Positions 32,538 through 45,060 of a stretch of 64,000 nt of DNA are shown in pieces (within the stretch, counting starts at the first letter, position 1; the number at the start of each line of letters is the position of its first letter). The DNA comes from Fagopyrum homotropicum (Eukaryota; Streptophyta; Magnoliopsida; Caryophyllales; Polygonaceae), in contig BSWB01000001.1 in the NCBI GenBank assembly GCA_033239125.1, forward strand, positions 29,043,501-29,107,500, given 5' to 3'. Made by a program: the position numbers and the translations under genes. The notes under the pieces were generated by a model. The model saw nothing but the letters and a program-made list of their open reading frames with translations. It did not search any database and was not told the DNA's origin.

Positions 32538-33264
32538 TTTGTCAAGTTAAGTACTTCTTTCAGTCCTGCTATTAGTGATCCGACACTTTACCGTAGTCTG
32601 GTTGGGGCACTGCAGTATCTCACCTTCACCCGACCTAACATCAGTTTAGCAGTACAACAGGTGTGCCTTTTTATGCACGACCCCAGGGAAGCCCATTTTG
32701 CAGCTCTCAAGCACATTATCCGTTACATTTATGGGACGTCTTCATTAGGTATCACCATCTCCTCCTCTCCAAAGTTTGATCTTATTGCCTACACAAGTGT
32801 TGATTGGGAAGGTTGCCCTGATACTCGCCGCTCGACATCAATTACTGTGTTATCTTCAATGACACTTTAATCTCATGGTCTGCAAAACGGAAATATGTCG
32901 TCTCCAAATCCAGCGTAGAAGCAGAATATAGAGGAGTCGCCAATGTCGTGTCAGAATGTTCCTAGTGTCGTAACCTCTTGCTTGAGTTACATTGCCCGCT
33001 TTCCAAGGCATCCATTGTCTACACGGACAACATCTCTGTTACTTATCTTGCCAGCAACCCATTTCAACACCAATGGACTAAGAATATTGAGATCGAGATC
33101 CACTTCGTCCGCGATAAGGTTGCCCGTGGTCACGTTAGAGTTCTTCACGTACCTTCGGTTTTTCAGTACGTGGACATTTTTACAAAGGGTCTTCCCCGAC
33201 AGTTATTTCTAGACTTTAGATCTAGTCTCACTGTTAAGCCTCCTCTAGTTTTGACTGCGAGGTA
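32538..33264 (+). pseudogene. Copia RNase H fragment (element F)
   Basis: Translation gives the Copia RT/RNase H end: YRSLVGALQYLTFTRPNISL, then TSVDWEGCPDTRRST, then in another frame AEYRGVAN, VYTDNISVTYLASNP and VHFVRDKVARG-like sequence. At least one frameshift (about 32860) and a stop (near 32964) break it. The left part was removed or separated by insertion of E. It runs directly into a short LTR. Confidence 0.82.
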
Positions 33265-33433
33265 TGATAGTTTATGTAATTAATGTAAATATAGGGGTGC
33301 CCTAATGTAATTATGTAAAGTCCGGTTATTATTAATATGAGCCGTTTGATGAACGGAAACCCTAAGGGGAATTCATATTCATTCTCACAACAATTTGCAT
33401 TTGTATATCCAAATTCTATCATGGTATCAGAGC
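33265..33433 (+). repeat. Short Copia LTR followed by tRNA-Met primer site
   Basis: The segment TGATAG...TCTATCA (33265-33421, 157 bp) follows the RNase H end, as a 3' LTR would. TGGTATCAGAGC (33422-33433), the initiator-tRNA-Met primer site of Copia elements, follows immediately, as after a 5' LTR. One LTR thus has interior on both sides, the arrangement of tandem copies sharing an LTR. Exact borders are uncertain. Confidence 0.6.
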
Positions 33434-34165
33434 GGGTTTGATTCGGACCTAAACCTACCAATCTCTAAATCTACCTTTGTAACCGATTTACTGGTGTTCC
33501 TATCAATCTACTATTGTCATTGATCTAGTGGTGGTTACGTCGATCTGCAAGCTTTTCTCTAGCCATCTAGAAGATGAGAACCACCTTTGAGCCAATTGTA
33601 GCTACACCACCCTTGCGCTTGACATCATTTTGCGCTGGACTAGAAACCCTCACCCTCTACCTTACTCCCCCAACCCATAGAACTGGCTTAGCTCCCATCA
33701 AAGCTCAAAGAAAAGCTTCATTGACTGTATCCGTATCTCCTCTATTACGGCTCTCATCTATTTCACTTGAAAGGCAAGGAACAACATCCTCTACAACAAC
33801 GTCTACACCCATGCTACTAATTGTGCTAGGGAGTCCATTCATGGTTTCAAAAACCATGCCTCTCATCACTTGAAAAACCGGTCTCCCGACTCCACCTCTT
33901 GGTCTAGAATACTAGGGATTCATCTAGCCTAATTCTCTCCTTCCCTTCTTTCCTCCCACTTGAACTTGATATTGTCATGATGTAGTCCTTTTTGTACATT
34001 CCCCTCCTATATCTAATATACAGAAATTTAAAAAAACAATTCAACTAAAAGTCGTAATTCAGCAACTAGTTGGAAGTTGAATTTTAACGCCAAGATGATT
34101 ATGTAGCTTTGTTTTACAAGTATTATATGATAAGTTAGATTTATGTGGGTTATTGTAGTTAAGTT
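33434..34165 (+). other. Unassigned sequence between Copia remnants
   Basis: The first part is probably Copia leader or gag remnant after the primer site. The rest shows no protein, RNA or repeat I recognise. The short open frames have no family features. Confidence 0.4.
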
Positions 34166-34360
34166 TAAGAAAGCTAAGCTAGGATCAAGATCTGAAAGTA
34201 TACATTGTCTAAATGGATTGATAACATGCAAGAGAGCATATTTTTTTGTTATGCGGAAGTCATTTACAAGAATAGTGAGCTGTTTACATTTATACTCCAC
34301 AACTCACTTGCCCCTCTTTTATTTATTTACATAAAAAGGTCCTTTATTTGTATTATATTT
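34166..34360 (-). repeat. 3' LTR of Copia element G
   Basis: It matches 38869-39060 over its length (shared TAAGAAAGCTAAG start, AACATGCAAGAGAGCAT, CTTGCCCCTCTTTTATTT). The inner end near 34360-34380 adjoins a CCTCTCAAG purine tract on the minus strand. Exact borders are uncertain. Confidence 0.75.
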
Positions 34361-34514
34361 CTATATCGCCTCTCAAGATGGACTGGGTGTCGATGAAGTA
34401 ACAAGACCCATCTTAAAGACTAAAAATATGTGTTGTGCTTCCCCTAAAGGCTTGTGAGAGTGTTTGCAATCTGACTCTGGGAACGAATCAAAGATGGGAG
34501 AACAAAGCCTTCCT

Positions 34515-35780
34515 TCAACTTATCACGAACATAGTGGCAATCGAGCTTAAGATGCTTTGTCCGTTCATGAAAATAGGATTTTCTGCAATATGAATAGCTG
34601 ACTTGCTGTCACAGTAAAGAGGAATGGGCATAGGAATTTGACAGTGAAGATAAGTAGATAGGTTGTCAATCCACACCATCTCACTTGTAGCTTTAGACAT
34701 GCATCTATATTCAGATTCTGTAGAGGACATGGAAACAGTTTGTTGCTTTTTTGTTTTCCAAGAAACAAGAGTTGTACCCAAAAACACACAATATTCAAAA
34801 AGAGACTGAACAGCAAAAAGACAATTTTCCCATCATCATCACAAAATCTAGTGAGAGTAACTGAATTAATTGTTGGATAATAAAGACCAAGGTTAGGTGT
34901 GCCTTTAAGGTACCTAAGCACTTGATGAGCAGGTTGCTAGTGAGGTAAACAAGGAGAACTCATGAATTGACTCAAGTGTTGAACAAAGTAAGAAATGCCA
35001 AGCCTGATCATATATGTTGAGGAAAAACATTCTACTAACCAACCTTCTGTATTTTTCAGGGTCATCGAGCATTTCTTCTTGATCAATCGAAATATTGAGC
35101 CCTTTGGGTAATGGAAAGGGAGATGATTTACAATCCTCCATGTTCATGTCAAGTAGAATATCATGAACATATTTCCTTTGATTTAACAGTGTACCAGATT
35201 GAGACCTTGATATTTCTAAGCCCAAGAAATATCTAATTTCTCCTAGATCTTTAATAGTGAAATCTTTATGTAAAGAATCTTTGACAGTAGAAATCATTTG
35301 AAGATTATCACCAACTAATATCAAGTCGTCCACATATACCAAAGCCACAATCAACCCTTCAGGCATATGTTGAACAAAGAGAGAGTAATCATACTTAGAC
35401 TACACAAAGCCAAGACTAAGAAGGAACTTTTTCAACTCATTATTCCATTATCAGGATGCCTATTTTAGGCCATAGGGAGACCTCTTCAGTAAATACACTT
35501 GATTAGGGAGTGTCTTGGTACAACCTTCAGGAGGATGCATATATACTTCCTCATCCAATTAACCATGGAGAAAAGCATTATTAACATCTAATTGATCTAT
35601 ATGCCATTTTATTAATGTAGCATAATCAAGAAGCAATTGAACTGTAATAAAACTAAGCAATAGGAGAAAAAGTGTGCTTATAATCCTTCCCTTTAATCTG
35701 ATTATATCCTTTTTCACTAACCTTGCTTTATATCTTTCCATAGTACCATCAACCTTAATTTGACTTTGAAAATCCATCTA
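34515..35780 (-). pseudogene. Reverse transcriptase and RNase H of Copia element G
   Basis: On the minus strand: NAFLHG (near 35560), the RT catalytic box VALVYVDDLILVG (near 35340), IKDLGEIRYFLGLEI, then RNase H with SWKTKKQQTVSMSSTESEYR (near 34740) and a YCDSKSAIHIAENP segment. Several frameshifts and stops separate these parts, including a repeat-containing stretch at 34790-34910. The YVDD box itself is intact. Confidence 0.82.
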
Positions 35781-36708
35781 TAGTCAATTGCCACCTTGTT
35801 TGATGGTATATCAGTCTAATACCAAGTTTAATTTTGTTCAAGGGCATTTATCTCCTTCTCCATAGTTGTAATCCATTGGGGAATGTCCTTAGCTTGAGAA
35901 TAAGTACTTGGCTCCTTAACAAAAAGAGTTTAAGCAAGAGAAGTAACATAATCTAGGGTATAACTAGTAGTGAGATCATCATGAGTTGCCATACACGTGT
36001 GAGAAATTGAAGAATTTGTGTGTAGAGTTGGACAAATAAAGTCCTTCAAGTATTGTGGTTGATGTACTTGTCGACAAGATCTCCTTGGAGCATCATTAGA
36101 AATAATAGGAGAAGGCATCTGATTTGTAGAAGAAGAAGAATATGTTATATCAACAGAATTATGAGAAGGTAAGATTACCTCATTTTCACCTTCAACCGGA
36201 TCACCATTAGTAATATCAACAGATTGATCACCAGAAACCGCAACTGGAGATTGCAAAAAATAGAGGAAACATCATCATACAAACAAGCAGGATTGACGAG
36301 GGGAATTATTTGAGTAGTAGGTAACTAAAGAGATGCATTGAGAGAAGCATTTTTGTAAGGAAAGACAACTTCTTGAAAAATAATGTCTCTACTAATAATG
36401 ATTTTGGAATTCTCCAAATCATATAAATTATATGCTTTCTAACCCTATGGATAACCCAGAAGAATACACTTGCGAGCTTTGGAGGCAAATTTATCTCGAG
36501 GCAATTCTTTAATCAAGGAATAACATTGGCAGCCAATAATACAAAGAGATAAGTAATCTGGAAGATAACCATAAATTCTTAGAAATGGAATCTCCTAATT
36601 AATGACAGATGAAGGAATTCTGTTAATGACATGATTTGCAGCAAAAAATACATTCACCCCACAGTTTCACAGGAATATTAGAATGCAAACGAATAGTTCT
36701 TGCAGTTT

Positions 36709-38029
36709 CTAATAAATGTGTGTGCTTTCTTTCAACTTTACCATTCTGTTGAGGGACATAAGGCATAGATTTTTTATGAATGATACCCTTAGCAGCAAGG
36801 AATTTCTAACATGATTGTTGTAAAATTTCATTCCATTATCACTTCTAATGATCTTTACTTTAACATCAAACTGATTCTTAATCATCAAAATGAAATTAGT
36901 AATAACATCGACAACCTGAGCTTTGTCCTGAATTAAGTGAGTCCAAGTACCTCTACTGTAATCATCCAGAATAGTGACAAAATACTTAGCTCCGGTAATA
37001 CATGGTGATTTATAAAGGCCCCATAAGTCGATGTACAAGAGTTCAAAGCAGGCATGAGCAATGGAATTACTTTTAGAAAAAGGCATAGAATGGTGTTTGG
37101 CCATAATGCAAGCCTCACAAGAAATTGTAGAATGAAGATTTCCTTTACAAGTAGTAATGTTTTTCATTTTGGACAAAGATACATGTCCTAATCTAGCATG
37201 GAAAGCATCAAAACTAGGATGTTGACCATGTTTATTAAGAGATATGGAAGAAGCAACCTCATTGCAGCCTATCTCTTCTGGAATTAAAGTAGTCCTGTAA
37301 AGACCTCGGGATCTGCTAGACACCATCACTGCTTGACCACCCTCAGGGTCCTGAATGTACATTGTTGTCCAGTAATATTAATAAGCAAGTTAGAATCATC
37401 AATAGCCTTACCAACATATAAAAGGTTGTGTTTAAACTCTATAACTAGAAACACTTCATATAACTTGAGACCATTTTGGAAATGAAAATCTCCCCCCTCA
37501 AATACTTCTTTAATATATCCATTAGGAGACAAATCTTGATAGATTTATCAAGAATCCTTCGATAGCGTAAACAATCAGAATTATAGGTCATATGATATGA
37601 TGCTCCCGTATCAATGATCCATGTATTTATATTCTCATCATTCAATATATAGGAATTGAGTGTAGTAGGCTTACCAGCAAAGTTTGCACAAGAAAACCTT
37701 AAAGATCCTTTAGTTTTCATTACTTTGAAAACTTCTTGGCATACTACATTGATCAAAGCCATATCCATGTTGCTAGAATCAACCTTTCTGTCAAAATCAT
37801 CTAGAGGGTTATCCTGCATATCAAAAACATTAGCAGCATTTCTGGTGTTGCTCTTGCCCTTCGAACCTTTGTACCAATCTGGAAATCCATGAACTTTGAA
37901 GTAGGTTTTCACAGTGTGTCCAGTAGGATTGCAGTGCGTGTACTTTCTATCTATCTTGGTTTTCTTGAAATCCCTCTTGTCAATTGAAGGTTTATTAACA
38001 AGAAAAGCACTAGACTCAGAAGCATTCAC
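36709..38029 (-). pseudogene. Integrase, protease and gag end of Copia element G
   Basis: On the minus strand: a degenerate CCHC knuckle (YTHCNPTGHTVKTYFKVHG, near 37940), protease IIDTGASYHMT (near 37590), GAG-pre-integrase (HARLGHVSLSKMK, near 37190), then the integrase core with IDLWG, ILDDYSRGTW and IRSDNG (near 36850). The E of the DDE triad is not in the same open frame. Stretches 35930-36690 hold the linker to RT, broken by stops. Confidence 0.8.
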
Positions 38030-38868
38030 TGGACCTTTAGTGATGTCTTTTTATCTTCAATTTGTTGAACCAAATAGAAAGCCTTGTTAAACGTAGGCAA
38101 TGGTTCTATGGATAGAACATGATTTCTGACACTTTCATGCGTGTCAGTTAATCCCACTAAGAACTCAATTAACTTGTTCTTATTTTCCAATCAAGCATCT
38201 TCTTGGGTAACTCACATGAATATTTACCACAAGAACATTCAGATAAGCCTTCAAGGCTGTAAATCTCATCCCAAAATTTCTTTCACTTGCGATTATAGTC
38301 ATCAACAAAGGACTTACCTTGTGTAAGGTTACTCAGCCTTTTCTTTAACTGAAATAAGAGAGGTCCATTGGACTGACCATATCGTTCATTGATTTCATCC
38401 TATAGTTATTTTGTTGGTTCAACGTAGATGAACCCCTTCGATAAGTTCCTTGTCACTGAATTCAGAATCCATGAATACGAACCATGTAATCGGCCTTTGT
38501 CCATCTTGGTGGATCCTCATACTCCTGTTCAAGCTTCTTGATATGTCCATCAATGAAACCTAATTTGGATTTTGCTCCCAACACCATCATGACGCCTTTG
38601 CTCTAGGACAAGTAATTCCCTCCATAGAATAGTTGGCAACGAGTTGCGCTCCTGGATAATCCGAATTAGATAATACTAAAGGATCATTGATGTTGCGCAA
38701 TGCATCTCTAGGACGATATGAATTAGAATCTTCATTATCTCTCATTGTGTGCAATTCGATCAAGGTTGTGAGAGAAGATAAAAGAAAGAAACAAGAATTA
38801 TCAAGGAACGAGAATTCCAAAACAAAATCGACAATGCAATTCTCAGATCTCTACCAGCTCTAATAGCA
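38030..38868 (-). pseudogene. gag N-terminal region and primer site of Copia element G
   Basis: This is broken coding sequence on the minus strand, with short frames only (for example RDALRNINDPLVLSNSDYPGAQLV near 38650), typical of plant Copia gag starts. GCTCTAATAGCA at 38857-38868 is the reverse complement of a decayed tRNA-Met primer site. Confidence 0.65.
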
Positions 38869-39060
38869 TAAGAAAGCTAAGATGGGATCAAGATCTGAAA
38901 GAATACATTGTCTGAATGAATTGATAACATGCAAGAGAGCATGTTTCTACATTATGCAGAAGTCATTTACAAGAATCGTGAGTTGTTTACATTTATACTT
39001 TACAGCTCACTTGCCCCTCTTTTATTTATTTACATAAAGGTCCTTTATTTGTAATATATT
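38869..39060 (-). repeat. 5' LTR of Copia element G
   Basis: It is paired with 34166-34360. It begins next to the decayed primer site and ends near ...TTTGTAATATATT. The right border is approximate. Confidence 0.73.
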
Positions 39061-39073
39061 TTAATTTGTATAA

Positions 39074-40690
39074 AGTTATGGACAATATTGTACAAGAAAC
39101 GCAAACATGTTGTCGATTGGAATTTGAGGAAGATGAAGGTTCGATAAATACTTGTGAGGATTAGGATACGGTGGAATCACTTCATAGTAATATTTATGTG
39201 GCAAATATCCCAAAGGTTGGTATGGAATTTGAAAGTGGAGATGTTGCTTATGAGTTTTATAATGCTTATGCAATTGGTTTTTCGGTTCAAATAAGTGTTT
39301 ATCATAATGTAAGGGGGCTAGAATCTTATTAGATAGAGCATTTGTTTGCTCATGCCAAGGTAAACTAGGGATTAAATAATACCTCAATGTCGTCAAACAA
39401 GTAAATATCGTGTTGTCACCTTCGATCCTATGCATAACCACAATTTGACAAGTCCGAGTAAGGCTCATCTTTCAAATCGCATAGAAGAGTGTCTAAAGCG
39501 CAAGCATTAGAGACATTGTTGATATGTTGGGCATTGCTCCCAAGAATACCTATGAGTTCATATATAGGCAAGCTGGTGGTCGTGAAAATCTTGAATTTGG
39601 TCATGTGTATTGTAAGAATTATTTGCGATCCAAGCATAATTTGGGAAAAAGGTCAAGCGAAACTTGTGGTGTTCTAGAGTACATGCAAATAATGAAGGTA
39701 GAAGACCCAAACTTTTTTAGTATGATATCCATGTGGATGAGGAAGATTTTGACACTAATGTTTTTTAGGTTAATTGGAGGACGATAGTTGATTATGAAGA
39801 TTTTAGTAATGTGTTTTCCTTTGATACGACATATCAAAAGCATAAGGATGGTCGTCCAATCTCCCTATTTGTCGAAGTGAATCATCATAAACAAAGTATC
39901 ATCTTTAGTGTTGCATTATTATATGATAAAACTGCATATTCATTTGTATAGTTATTTGATATAGTTTTGAGATCTATGAGTGAAAATCATCCGAAGACAA
40001 TATCAACCAATCAACATGTTGCAATGTTAAAGGCACTTGCTTTATAATGCCCACACACTTATTACCGTCTATGTATCTGGCATATATTTTAGTATGCAAC
40101 AACTCATTTGGGGTAGTGTATTTCCAATACAAGGACTTTTCAAGAGATTTTAGTAATCGCGTCTATAACTATGAGCAAGAGAATGATTTTTTGAATGTTT
40201 GGAATAAAATGACTGAAAAGTATGAGCTTTAGAATAATGACCAATTAAAGACAATCTTCAATATAAGAGAAAAGTGGATATTAGTTTATGGACGGATACA
40301 AATTATGATGAAATGACCACCACGCAAAGAAGTGAAAGCATTAACACATTGATCAAGCATTATGTAAGTTTTAAGGATGAGTTAAGAAGACTTTTTGTTT
40401 TATAAATTTCAGCAATTACTTGATGATTGTCGCTATGATGAGGTAATTGCAAATTTTAAGGCGAGTCAAAGTAAACTGGTGTTGGCTTTTTCCGTTCAAA
40501 ATTTGAAGCAAGTTGTTGGTATGTATACACCCAAGGTTTTCGAGTTGTTTCAGGAAGAACTGTGTAAAGTGTATGATTGTCATCTTGAGAGTTCTAGTGA
40601 GACAGGTTCACTAACTAGTAATATAAATAGGAAACATTTTTCTTTGTGTTACCGAAGCGTGGAAGTGTATAATAGTGTGTATGAGTTGCA
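39074..40690 (+). pseudogene. FAR1-RELATED SEQUENCE (FRS)-like pseudogene
   Basis: Translation in several frames follows the FHY3/FAR1 plan. A FAR1 DNA-binding-type segment (VGMEFESGDVAYEFYNAYA) lies near 39220. MQIMKVEDPNFFSM is near 39690. A MULE-transposase-type core (YEDFSNVFSFDTTYQKHKDG, then VNHHKQSIIF) is at 39795-39905. YRLCIWHIF is near 40065, and TPKVFELFQEEL near 40530. Stops such as those near 39162 and 39331 and frameshifts break it throughout. FAR1-like proteins are domesticated transposase-derived transcription factors. This copy could equally be an immobilised MULE; either way it is dead. Confidence 0.78.
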
Positions 40691-41519
40691 AATATTATTC
40701 GATTATCCAACACATATTATAATTTTAGCATTTTGTTCAAGAGTTCCAACCGTGTTCCTCTTGCTTTAAACGTGTGACTTGTGCATTCATTCGATCCTTG
40801 ATTCAACACTCTCGATTGAATACGGCATGAATCATCTTCCATTTTCCTGGATTTTTTTTACTAATGTTTGGTCCGTGACTGTCAGAATTCTGTAACGTTC
40901 AACTTTAATGACCATAATGTCCTTTGAACATAATCAAAAAGTTATTCAAGAAATTTTCCAACAGCAAATATTTGGTTCTAATCGCAGGAGAACGATGATC
41001 GATCGCCACTAGGATAGAATGGAGACCATCCTCAGCTTCTATGTTCCTCACACCAACGGACGGTCGCTACATTGTTGCCGCCACCAGAATTATACAGGTT
41101 AGTTGGATAATACCTAGACGTCTCTTGCTTTCTTCACTTCAAGTTAAGTGGATTTTTTTCAATCTTTTCCACCTCTCTCTTCTACACGAGAATGGATCAC
41201 TGCATGTGATGAAAGCCATTGAAGGAAGTATACAGTGAACAGTGTGAGTGATAATGGTGGTTGATCTGCGTCCGCCAAGTGTTCGATGAAATGTTTTTGA
41301 GAATTTTTTGATCTAGTTTGGTATGAATATAGATTTCATACCCTATGGATTGTCGTCCCCCATGTGTTTGATGAAATGTCTCTAGGGATTGTTGGTCCTA
41401 TAAGACAACGGATGGTAGAGGTTTCCTTCGTTGTCCTCTTAGGGCATTTCAAGGTTGTCGGGACGGAGTAGAGGGAAGTAGAGGTTTCTCTTGTTTGGTT
41501 TCTTATCTTAAAAGGCAAC
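40691..41519 (+). other. Unassigned sequence
   Basis: I find no recognisable coding sequence, RNA gene or repeat. Short open frames here lack any family features. Confidence 0.4.
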
Positions 41520-42505
41520 ATTAGTTTTTGTTCCGAAGATAACAAAAATGCGATTCGCGATACTATTGGGAATAAGTTTGATGTATTTGTGGCTTTTGAG
41601 GAGTCCTTGGCATATCTTGGGTTGTGGTTATGCGGCCGCTGTATGAGTATGCATGCTTTGAGTCGTGCATGTCATCACTCTGATAGTTTTGTTCGTGCTG
41701 CTTATGAGGACGGAGTGGTAGGAAGCTACATTTTGGGTATCTCGAACCGGTCGTGGGAGAGTCGTCTGTTACGGTTATTGGGGATGGGTTGGTTTTTTAT
41801 GCGGGTTTGCTCGATAAAGTCTTTCGCATTCCTATCACTACTATGAAGAGTATCCCGCATAGTCGTCGTCTTGCTTTCTATAAAGCTCTAAAGGGTGCTC
41901 TTTAGAGAGTGGTTGTTGAGCCATGTTCTGTGGATGCCTAGGTTGTGTTGCTTCTTCTTCCTCGATGCACTTTGCAAGTGTTCAGTCCTTCAAATAGAAG
42001 AGATAGTAGATCAGGGAGTAGAAAGTCTATTCAACAACAGCGGATCATGCAATCTCTGGCTTTGTGGGGTGAGGACAACGGTATCGACAAGCTAGTGCGG
42101 GGTTTGTTAGACCATTCCGAGCATGGGTTTTCGGGGTGTACTAGGGGCGCCTCAGCGGATGGTGATAGACCGAGAGTGGGACCTAAATACCTAATATCAA
42201 GCAATGTCTTCGCAAGGTCTCAAATGGACATTTCACGGCGGCTGTTAAGGTTTTGTCCTCTTTTGGTGTGGCTTCGTTTGGTGATGAGACTGTGAAGGCT
42301 TTGGAGGCTAAGCACCCCTTCAAGTGTCCACCTTCTCGGGAACTTCTTGCGGCAAGGATGGTCTGAGGGCACAACACGTGTTAGATGTTATGTGTGGAGA
42401 TGGTTCTGCTATTTTTGTTGATCTTTTGCGAGTGATCTCATCTGTTATTAATTTGTGGTTGGGAGACAAATGTCCGGCGAGTTTGGCGGAGTTTGTAGAA
42501 TCCGT
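41520..42505 (+). pseudogene. Plant RT-domain protein, N-terminal part, broken
   Basis: Translation across frames resembles a plant protein family annotated as reverse-transcriptase domain proteins (LINE-like). Segments include ALWGEDNGIDKLVRGLL (near 42060), SGTSCGKDGLRAQHVLD (near 42335) and INLWLGDKCPASLAEFV (near 42450). Frame changes occur near 41890 and 42290-42340. At 42505 similarity stops and MULE-like sequence begins. The gene resumes at 45568 with its catalytic part, and about 100 residues between the two halves are missing. Family assignment is from memory of the motif order, so it needs a search. Confidence 0.6.
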
Positions 42506-42510
42506 TAAAA

Positions 42511-44819
42511 TGTCATCGTTTTTCGAAGAAGGAGATGTAGAATCCGATGGTGAAAGTTCTATTATGCCGTTTGATATTGAAAAATACAGTGATCCGGAAG
42601 AAATTCTCACACAATTGAAAGTAAGTGTACAACTCATTTATATTTTACTTTATGTTATTTTATTTAGTCGGAATTGTAGAATTAGCAATGTTAGAATAGA
42701 GAATCGAAATTATAGAATTAGCGATGTTAGAATAGAGAATCGGAATTGTAGAATTAGCAATGTTAAAATATAGAATTGGAATTATAGAATTAGCAACGTT
42801 AGAATAGAGAATCAGAAATGTAGTTTTAGATATTTAAGAGTAGAGAATCGGAATTGTAGTTTTAGACATTTAAGAATAGAAAATCGGAATTGTAGTATAG
42901 ACATTTAAGAATAAAATATGTGTATTTTTAAAATAATACTCTATGTTATTTTTATTTAGTATCTTATGGAATAATCTCGTGCTCTCGTTACCGATTATTC
43001 ATCAAAATTTGAGCTTCACGGATATTTTGCAGAAAGAGAGAACTTATTGGGGTGGGCTCGGTATGTGGCAAACGCAATGAATATGGTGTTGGTCATTAAA
43101 AATCATGGTTGGATAAAGGGGCTTTCGTATCCTACAATTAGGTTGTGATAGACACGGAGGACCTAGAAAAGAAAAAGATGTAGATCACGATTATGTTCCA
43201 AGTTCTAGCCGGAAAAAAAACTCGAAGAAGTGTATGTGTTTGTTTGAGCTTGTAGGAACCCAAATTGAAGAGGAAAAGTGGACGGTGAGGGTTGTATGTG
43301 GAATCCACAACCACATAATTACTTCAGTGTTAAGAGGTCATGCATATGTTGGACGTATGACTCCCAAGCAGAGCCGAAAGGTGGAGCGTGAATTGAATTC
43401 CGGCTTAAAACCGAGGCTACACATGCAAGAGATGATGAAGGGTGTCCGAGACTACGTAACAAACGAGTGTTTCACGCTCTTGTGAAATAATTACACCAAG
43501 GCTAGACATACAAGAGATGATGAAGGGTGTCGCGATAGCTATTGGAGAGAGGTTCATGGAGTGTCATGTGTGCATGACTTTAGGCTAGCAATCCGGGCTC
43601 GTAGACCTATTTGATTTGTCTCAAATACACCCATTTTGGAAGCAAGTTCACTGGATTCCGGTTTACTCTTCCGATGGTGATATTGGGGATGATGATGATG
43701 ATGATGATCGTTCGAACCCAAGTCAAGCGACGTTGAACAAGTTTAGACAAAGAATGGACTCAAATATGTTAAGCCTAGATGAGAAGATAAGATTGCATCT
43801 TTTTTGGAGGAAATGGAAAACCCCGAGGTAAGACAATGAAGGAGCCGGTATAGAAGGTCAAGGCAAAGAGACAACCTCTAATTCCGAGATCAACAAGAAG
43901 AGAGCCTAGTTCTTTTGAGCATTTTGATACACGTGATCCTGGACGGCCAAAAGAGAAGAAAGCTAAAGATGTAGATTCTACACCGGAGTTGACTCCTACG
44001 AGTAGGGCGCATCGTAAAGGCAAACAACCCGCGAAAGCCGGATTTTGTTGGAGAGAAGAAGATTTCCCAAAGTTCATGGAGCCTTATGTATCGAGAGTAA
44101 GGGAAGTACGAGGAGACGGCCACTGTGGATATAGAGCAATTTCTGTGATTTTGGGATTCTCGGATGAAGATTACTTGATAATACAGAGGGATGTGCTTAT
44201 GGAGTTAAATTCGAGAAGAGCATTGTATTCGAAGGTAATTATTATTCCGGTTATAGTTAATTTTTAATTATAATCCATGATTAAGTTAATCTTACTTGTT
44301 AATCTTTGTAGTGTAACATCCTCAATCAGTTTGACCAAGTCCTTCAAAACGTTTATTGGACGAGTAAGTCTCCGTGTCCAGAACAACATTGGATGGAATA
44401 TACCGATTATTGCATGTGCAACAGCCACCTATTATAAGATTGCATTGGTTGTCCTTGGAAATATCCCAGCGACATTACTACCTATGACAACCACCACTCC
44501 TAACCAATAGGCCCTACAGTTATTTGTTCAATAGCGTTTATATATAACAACACACATTTTGTGCCGGTAGGTCGATGTTTTACTTTTAATCAATTTATTG
44601 TATTTAAACTCAATATTCACTAACCATTTTTTGTAATTTCATATTTGTAGGAATGGCTAAAAGATGATGCCTCGTTACCATTATTGAGTGAAGCCTGGAA
44701 ACATTACCACGATCCAAGTGTTGATGGATGGGATGCGTCGTTCATTGCAAGGATAGCTCGTTATGAGGAGTTTCGTCGGACATCGGAAGTCGAAGACACT
44801 AGTGTAGGATATCCTTAGT
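42511..44819 (+). pseudogene. MULE-like pseudogene with OTU-type domain, transposase core missing
   Basis: Parts in order: an acidic start (SSFFEEGDVESDGESS); LGWARYVANAMNMVLVIKN (near 43050), typical of the N-terminal DNA-binding part of MULE/FAR1-like transposases; CMCLFELVGTQIEEEKWTV with VVCGIHNH (about 43230-43310); SQIHPFWKQVHW (near 43620); an Asp repeat; an OTU-like cysteine protease motif (VRGDGHCGYRAISVILG, about 44105-44155); and a C-terminal piece (LPLLSEAWKHYHDPSVDGW, near 44690). The DDE transposase domain expected between about 43485 and 43600 is absent. Stops and probable introns break the frame. OTU domains occur in some plant MULEs. Ends and terminal repeats were not identified. 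Confidence 0.6.
42662..42920 (+). repeat. Minisatellite, unit ~35 bp
   Basis: Six to seven degenerate tandem units carry AGAATAGAGAATCGGAATTG and GTAGAATTAGCAATGTT in alternation. In one frame the repeat encodes RNCRISNVRIENRN-type repeats. It lies between two blocks of the MULE-like pseudogene and may be in an intron. Confidence 0.85.
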
Positions 44820-45060
44820 CGTTTTCAAAAGTTGGTTTGTCATCATGTTTTAGCCGTTTTCATATGTTGTTGACATCATGTTCCAGTCGTTTTCGAAAAT
44901 TGGTTTGTCATCATGTTTTAGCCGTTTTGATATATTGTTGTCATCATGTTTTAGATATTTTGATTTTGCTTACCGGGAGTGCAATGAAATAATAATACAA
45001 ACAAAAATAATAATACAAAAAAATAATTAAAAAATTTAAGCCAATTCCTTCATCTTCTTT
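44820..45060 (+). repeat. Tandem repeat, unit ~70 bp, then A-rich tract
   Basis: AGTCGTTTTC, GTTGGTTTGTCATCATGTTTTAGCCGTTTT and TTGTTGNCATCATGTT recur about twice between 44818 and 44955. They are followed by an A-rich run (about 44985-45035). This may be the terminal region of the MULE-like element. Confidence 0.7.

Larger units (their letters stand above)
34166..39060 (-). mobile_element. Element G: degenerate minus-strand Copia retrotransposon
   Basis: It is flanked by LTRs of ~195 bp (34166-34360 and 38869-39060) that align clearly. On the minus strand the order is LTR, primer site (38868-38857, two mismatches to TGGTATCAGAGC), gag, protease, integrase, RT, RNase H, LTR. That integrase-before-RT order is diagnostic of Copia. 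Many stops and frameshifts show it is old. I could not find a matching target duplication. Confidence 0.85.

Noticed and set aside
33574..33873. 99-codon plus-strand frame
   Set aside because: No recognisable motif, and it lies in a decayed Copia neighbourhood.
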